DNA from: Deefgea salmonis
GTDB taxonomy: Bacteria; Pseudomonadota; Gammaproteobacteria; Burkholderiales; Chitinibacteraceae
Length of the DNA stretch: 64,000 nucleotides
Assembly: GCF_020531905.1 (NCBI RefSeq)
Contig: NZ_JAJAWG010000003.1
Location: 248,001 to 312,000, forward strand
Reading direction: 5' to 3'
Below are positions 59,905 through 64,000 of this stretch, one piece after another. Under the pieces are notes generated by a model. That model was not told the DNA's origin. It saw nothing but the letters and a program-made list of their open reading frames with translations, and did no database searches. Made by a program: the position numbers and the translations under genes. Numbering within the stretch: position 1 is the stretch's first letter; each line of letters begins with the position of its first letter.

Positions 59905-60610
59905 GAATCTAGTCATCCGTTTGAAATGGTTAATCAGTGCTGCATGCGCCAAGCGCGCAAAATACCTTACGAAATCTTGCAAAGCCAAACCATACCGCTG
60001 GCTACTTGCTGCCTTACTCATTACCAGCCAAGGGGTATTTGCCGCCAAGACACCGACTATTTTGGTCTATGGTGATAGCCTTTCGGCTGGATACGGCCTA
60101 AAAGCCGAACAAGCTTGGCCACGATTGCTAGAAACCGAATTACAGCGGCGCGGTAAAAGCTTTCAAATAATTAACGCCAGTGTATCAGGAGAAACCACGG
60201 CCGGTGGGCTAACGCGCTTTGCTGCGATCCAAAATAAATACCCCGCGCAATTACTGATTTTGGCGCTTGGCGCTAACGATGGTTTACGTGGTCTGCCCAC
60301 GCAAGCCATGCAAGACAATCTGGCAAAAATCATTCGCAGAGCACAAAGTAAAGGCACCACCGTACATTTAGTTGGCATACAGATTCCGCCCAATTTTGGC
60401 CCGCAATACACCCGCGCATTTACCGCGAGCTATCAAAAACTAGCCAAAGAGTTTCAACTGAGTTTCACCCCTTTTTTATTAGCGCCGATTGTTCAGAATA
60501 ATGCGCTATTTCAAGCCGACCAATTACACCCCACTGCACCAGCGCAACCACTGATTATGCAAGGGGTACTGCAAGATTTACTTAAGCAACAAGCGGCATT
60601 ATTTAAATAA
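59903..60610 (+). CDS. tesA: Acyl-CoA thioesterase I/lysophospholipase/arylesterase
   Basis: 235 residues from MNLVIRLKWLISAACAKRAK; AAGGAG is seven bases before this ATG. A longer upstream frame reads through ybbA sequence and is rejected. A hydrophobic segment WLLAALLITSQGVFAAKTPT is the signal peptide, so the enzyme is periplasmic. SGNH-hydrolase blocks: LVYGDSLSAGYGLKAEQ (nucleophile Ser), INASVSGETTAGGL, LILALGANDGLRGLP and LHPTAPAQ (Asp-x-x-His region). Divergent from ybbA, as in E. coli. Terminator follows. Confidence 0.93.
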   Translation: MNLVIRLKWLISAACAKRAKYLTKSCKAKPYRWLLAALLITSQGVFAAKTPTILVYGDSLSAGYGLKAEQAWPRLLETELQRRGKSFQIINASVSGETTAGGLTRFAAIQNKYPAQLLILALGANDGLRGLPTQAMQDNLAKIIRRAQSKGTTVHLVGIQIPPNFGPQYTRAFTASYQKLAKEFQLSFTPFLLAPIVQNNALFQADQLHPTAPAQPLIMQGVLQDLLKQQAALFK

Positions 60611-60621
60611 TACAAACAAAA

Positions 60622-60643
60622 ACAGCGCTCATTGGAGCGCTGT
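60622..60643. terminator. Hairpin terminator shared by tesA and the BON-domain gene
   Basis: ACAGCGCTC, ATTG loop, GAGCGCTGT. It lies between two convergent genes with an A-rich side on the left and TTTATT on the right. Confidence 0.8.
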
Positions 60644-60665
60644 TTATTGAATAAAAACCATTAAT

Positions 60666-61249
60666 CTATGGCGTAGTGACTAAGCTCGGCTCGATTAATT
60701 TCACCACCTGCGCCACCCCTGAAACCGAAGCGGCAATATTGGCGATTTGGTCGGCAATTTGCGGTGATGCCAAGCCCAATAAATACACCACTTTGCGTTC
60801 AGTGACGATTTGCACATGCACGCTCGCGCCATCCGGCACTTGCAACATCACGGCACTTTTTACTCTGGCCGTGAGCTGGCTATCGTTTAAGCGATCCATC
60901 GCGCTCGATGGCGGCGCAACCACGGTTTCGTTATAGACTTTCCGCGTTTTAGCAAAGCTTTTCGCCATCGTCGTGGCCTCTTGCTGCGCCGCAACATTTG
61001 GCAATTCGCCAACGAGCAATACCGCACCATTAAAGCTATCGACATTCACATGCGCGAGCTCTTTCCAGCGATCAATGATTTTGGCACTGATATTGGCCGA
61101 TAAATCGGCATCGTCTTTAATCATCAGCGTTTTACGCGGGTCTGAACCAATCCAAGCACCAACCGCAATGCCACCGACGACAACCAACGGCACACATGCT
61201 GACAAGCCTAGACTGGCCACCAAAATCGCGGCCGTGATGCGCCCTTTCA

Positions 61250-61250
<1 letters not shown>
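60666..61250 (-). CDS. dolP: BON-domain outer-membrane lipoprotein (DolP/YraP)
   Basis: 194 residues. Signal peptide with lipobox LSAC (Cys19), then a small hydrophobic segment VVVGGIAVGAWIG. Two BON domains follow: DADLSANISAKIIDRWKELA through VLLVGELPNV, and NDSQLTARVKSAVMLQVPDG through VVYLLGLASPQI. BON domains bind phospholipid; DolP maintains outer-membrane integrity near the division site. The start overlaps the diaA stop as TAATG. It is in the same group as diaA, yraN and lpoA, as in E. coli. Confidence 0.95.
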
Positions 61251-61909
<659 letters not shown>

Positions 61910-62248
61910 CTAATCGGCTTGGATACAATCTTTTAGCCATTGCAAGTGTTCGCCATCAATACAAACGGCGTCAAACCGGCAAAGCGGTAATGTGGTCATC
62001 GATTGTAAATAGCATTGTGCCGTGCGCACTAACTTAGCTTGTTTGGCCGAATTAATACTGCCAGCCGCACCACCAAAACGAGGATTACGTCGCGAACGAA
62101 CCTCAATAAAAACCAAAGCTCGCCCGTCTTGCATAATTAAATCTATCTCTCCGAGTTTACACGACCAATTGCGTACAATCAGCCGTAAACCTTGTCGCTG
62201 CAAATATTCAAGCGCAGCTTGTTCGGCAGCCTGCCCAAGGGAATTCAT
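61910..62248 (-). CDS. yraN: YraN family protein (UPF0102)
   Basis: 112 residues from MNSLGQAAEQAALEYLQRQG at 62248; the ATG shares its A with the lpoA stop (TAATG), so they are coupled. The PD-(D/E)XK-like core is GEIDLIMQDGRALVFIEVRS with aspartate and E-V-R; RRNPRFGGAAGSINSAKQAK follows. The fold is of the restriction-endonuclease type but the function is not established. Between diaA and lpoA in the conserved order. Confidence 0.92.
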   Translation of the reverse strand: MNSLGQAAEQAALEYLQRQGLRLIVRNWSCKLGEIDLIMQDGRALVFIEVRSRRNPRFGGAAGSINSAKQAKLVRTAQCYLQSMTTLPLCRFDAVCIDGEHLQWLKDCIQAD

Positions 62249-63369
62249 TATTTCTCGAGTGTCATCGTGCGCAGCAGCATATTGCGCACCACCACGCGAT
62301 CGGGGCCCATTGTGAGCTGGCCGGTCACCCCATCGATACTGAATGTGGGCGGCGTATCTTTGGCCAAGACACTCGCAATACGCCAAGCATCAATGCCAAA
62401 AGCAAATAATCGTTCTAAATCATACGCATTAGAGCGAGTGCGGTTATACAAGTCATAGCCTTCGCGATGCGGCATACCCAGCCAGGGCATATCGACGTAA
62501 CGTATACCCGTTAAGTCTACCAGCGCAGTACGTCCTAAGCGACCCGAATCCACTTGGCTGGTGGCATAGATTGCCATATCGTTACCCAAATACGGTCGTA
62601 CAAAGCGGGCTGTCTTGCCATCCATAGCCAAAAAAATCACATCGGCACCCAGCTGAGCGATTTGCTCACGCAACTGCGCTGCATCGCGGCGTGCATCGGC
62701 AATCGTTATCACCTGCACCTCATTGCCGGTTATTTTTTTCCACTCTTGGGTAAAACCTTGCGCCATTCTTTGGCTTAAGGCTTCATTCACTTGCAATACC
62801 ACCGGCCGCATGAATTGATTTTTTTGAATTTCTTGCACCACTTGCGCCGCTTCAGCCTCAACCGACAAACTAAAGCTGTATAAATTGGGCTGCAGCAACG
62901 TCGTTTCATCAAAACTATTGAGCGCCAAGACCGGAATATTCAGTGCGGTGCTATCAGATAAATAATTAATCGCCGATTTGGTTAACGGGCCAATCACCGC
63001 TTGCGCGCCATCTTGCTGGGCCTGTAAATATGCCAAAATGACGTTTTCTTCTTTCTCATCCGTTGGATAGGCGCGCACCAAAGGAATCCCAGTTCCGCCG
63101 TGCACCCGCTCAGCCGCCAGCACGCCAGCGCGAATCGTATCGCTCACCGACTTAAATGCCTTGGCTTTACTGGGCAAAATCAGCGCAATAAAGCCAGTTG
63201 ACTGCACCGGCTCAACCGTCAAATCCGTTTCTTGGGCGTGGATGGTAGTGGTCGTAAAGGCCAGCGCCCCGTATAGTATGAGCCCTAAGATCGCAGTATC
63301 GCGAAACCACGACACAGCCGCCTTTAAGTGGGCAAGGAGAAATTTGGCGTGCATAACCCTGATATCCAT
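62248..63369 (-). CDS. lpoA: LpoA-like penicillin-binding protein activator (short form)
   Basis: 373 residues against about 680 in E. coli. Present is a periplasmic-binding-protein-like domain: VEPVQSTGFIALILPSKAKA, QDGAQAVIGPLTKSAINYLS, DVIFLAMDGKTARFVRPYL. The N-terminal TPR domain of LpoA is missing and there is no lipobox cysteine; the hydrophobic lead LGLILYGALAFTTTTIHAQ looks like a normal signal peptide. LpoA stimulates PBP1A; a soluble short form might do so differently or not at all. The position next to yraN, diaA and dolP supports the call. The start may be 63369 or, five codons later, 63354. Confidence 0.82.
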   Translation of the reverse strand: MDIRVMHAKFLLAHLKAAVSWFRDTAILGLILYGALAFTTTTIHAQETDLTVEPVQSTGFIALILPSKAKAFKSVSDTIRAGVLAAERVHGGTGIPLVRAYPTDEKEENVILAYLQAQQDGAQAVIGPLTKSAINYLSDSTALNIPVLALNSFDETTLLQPNLYSFSLSVEAEAAQVVQEIQKNQFMRPVVLQVNEALSQRMAQGFTQEWKKITGNEVQVITIADARRDAAQLREQIAQLGADVIFLAMDGKTARFVRPYLGNDMAIYATSQVDSGRLGRTALVDLTGIRYVDMPWLGMPHREGYDLYNRTRSNAYDLERLFAFGIDAWRIASVLAKDTPPTFSIDGVTGQLTMGPDRVVVRNMLLRTMTLEK

Positions 63370-64000
63370 GTCAGTAAGTCTTCATTATATGTGGTTGCCA
63401 CCCCAATCGGAAACTGGGGTGATATGACAGCTCGGGCCATCGCGGTTTTAAACGCTGCCGACGTGATTGCAGCCGAAGATACCCGAGTCACGGGCCAACT
63501 ACTCAAACAATACGGCATCACTACGCCGATGATTTCGGTACGTGAGCATAATGAACGGGCGATGGCCGACAAACTGATCGCCCGTCTCGCCGCTGGTGAA
63601 ATCGTAGCGCAAGTTTCTGATGCTGGTACGCCCGCGGTCTCTGACCCTGGCGCGGTATTGGCCGCCAGCGTACATGCCGCAGGTTTTAAGGTCATCCCCA
63701 TCCCTGGTGCATCGGCCTTAACCACCGCCCTATCGGCCAGTGGTTTTAGCTGTGCGCACAGTTTGTTTTACGGATTTTTACCACCCAAAACTAAACAACG
63801 CTGTGATGAATTAACATTACTTAAAGATTCGCCCTATATCACCGTCTTTTATGAAGCCCCGCATCGCATCGCCGACTGTGTCGCTGATATGAGCAGCATC
63901 TTCGGTGCTGAGCGCGAGGCCGTATTATGTCGTGAATTAACCAAAACGTTTGAAACAATTCGTCGCGGGCCACTCGCAGAACTCGCCGAGTGGATCAAAA
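63349..64000 (+). CDS. rsmI: 16S rRNA (cytidine1402-2'-O)-methyltransferase, N-terminal part
   Basis: Open to the window edge after 217 codons; the C-terminal part is lost. The start is GTG with AAGGAG nine bases upstream (MHNPDIHVSKSSLYVVATPI). The tetrapyrrole-methylase fold is visible: VATPIGNWGDMTARAIAVL, DVIAAEDTRVTGQLLKQYG, VSDAGTPAVSDPGAVLAASV, IPIPGASALTTALSASGF and FYGFLPPKTKQR. RsmI 2'-O-methylates C1402 in the 16S decoding centre. It is divergent from lpoA, and the two leaders overlap by about 20 bases, as in many Proteobacteria. Confidence 0.96.
   Translation, partial: MHNPDIHVSKSSLYVVATPIGNWGDMTARAIAVLNAADVIAAEDTRVTGQLLKQYGITTPMISVREHNERAMADKLIARLAAGEIVAQVSDAGTPAVSDPGAVLAASVHAAGFKVIPIPGASALTTALSASGFSCAHSLFYGFLPPKTKQRCDELTLLKDSPYITVFYEAPHRIADCVADMSSIFGAEREAVLCRELTKTFETIRRGPLAELAEWIK

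Overview
The window looks like a chromosomal segment of a betaproteobacterium in the Neisseriales, perhaps close to the Chitinibacteraceae. That placement is an inference from the character of the proteins (RlhA, IscR/Isc, GlgB, PrmB, RecQ, YbbA/TesA, DolP/DiaA/YraN/LpoA-like neighbourhood) and cannot be proved without a search. No rRNA, tRNA, CRISPR array or complete transposase gene was seen.

Layout. (1) Bases 1-14373 hold a surface-polysaccharide (O-antigen-type) locus, all on the minus strand and read from 14373 down to 266. It starts with rmlB, rmlD, rmlA and rmlC (dTDP-sugar precursor), then three genes for a dTDP-3-acetamido-3,6-dideoxyhexose (ketoisomerase, acetyltransferase, aminotransferase), a Wzx-type flippase, a very AT-rich block with three glycosyltransferases and an EpsG/Wzy-like polymerase, and an SDR sugar reductase. 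Small accessory genes sit between the rml genes: a fused MNT-HEPN protein, a four-helix-bundle protein, a DUF29 protein and a DUF2442 protein. A Wzz chain-length regulator (14625-15695) lies just upstream, and a truncated RhuM-family gene sits at the left edge. (2) 15943-24880 is a housekeeping stretch: a PCMT-family methyltransferase, a TPP riboswitch with thiC, an outer-membrane protein, rlhA, a possible ParS/Xre-type antitoxin-domain protein, a rhodanese, a DMT-type transporter and a Nudix hydrolase. (3) 25004-38137 is a complete glycogen locus, glgB-glgX-pgm-glgC-glgA-glgP on the minus strand, divergent from a GH13 alpha-glucosidase. (4) 38528-45750 is cysE followed by the iron-sulfur cluster operon iscR-iscS-iscU-iscA-hscB-hscA-fdx-iscX, with two IscR-like palindromes upstream. 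(5) 45837-55528 carries a degenerate HD-GYP protein, an EF-hand protein, a DUF2322 protein, a MipA/OmpV protein, an RhlE-type helicase, prmB, a diguanylate cyclase, recQ and a universal stress protein. (6) 55669-64000 carries an APH-type kinase, the ybbA/ybbP ABC transporter divergent from tesA, and the dolP-diaA-yraN-lpoA group divergent from a truncated rsmI.

The least expected theme is the density and variety of small repeats. Four families can be seen: G-rich heptamer arrays (GGGGATT-like), a TA-flanked MITE with GGGTCTGTTG ends, palindromic elements with GTTCAGAT ends, and short hairpins with GGTATAT ends. The G-rich arrays are not confined to intergenic DNA. They are inserted in frame inside rmlB and rmlD, form the N-termini of RmlA and RmlD, adjoin the stop codon of glgC and fill three consecutive gaps of the isc operon. 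One MITE copy supplies the stop codon of recQ. The fused MNT-HEPN gene inside the rml cluster is the best candidate for an unusual protein system: it carries a nucleotidyltransferase of the MntA antitoxin type and a HEPN domain with the RX4HXY toxin motif on a single chain.
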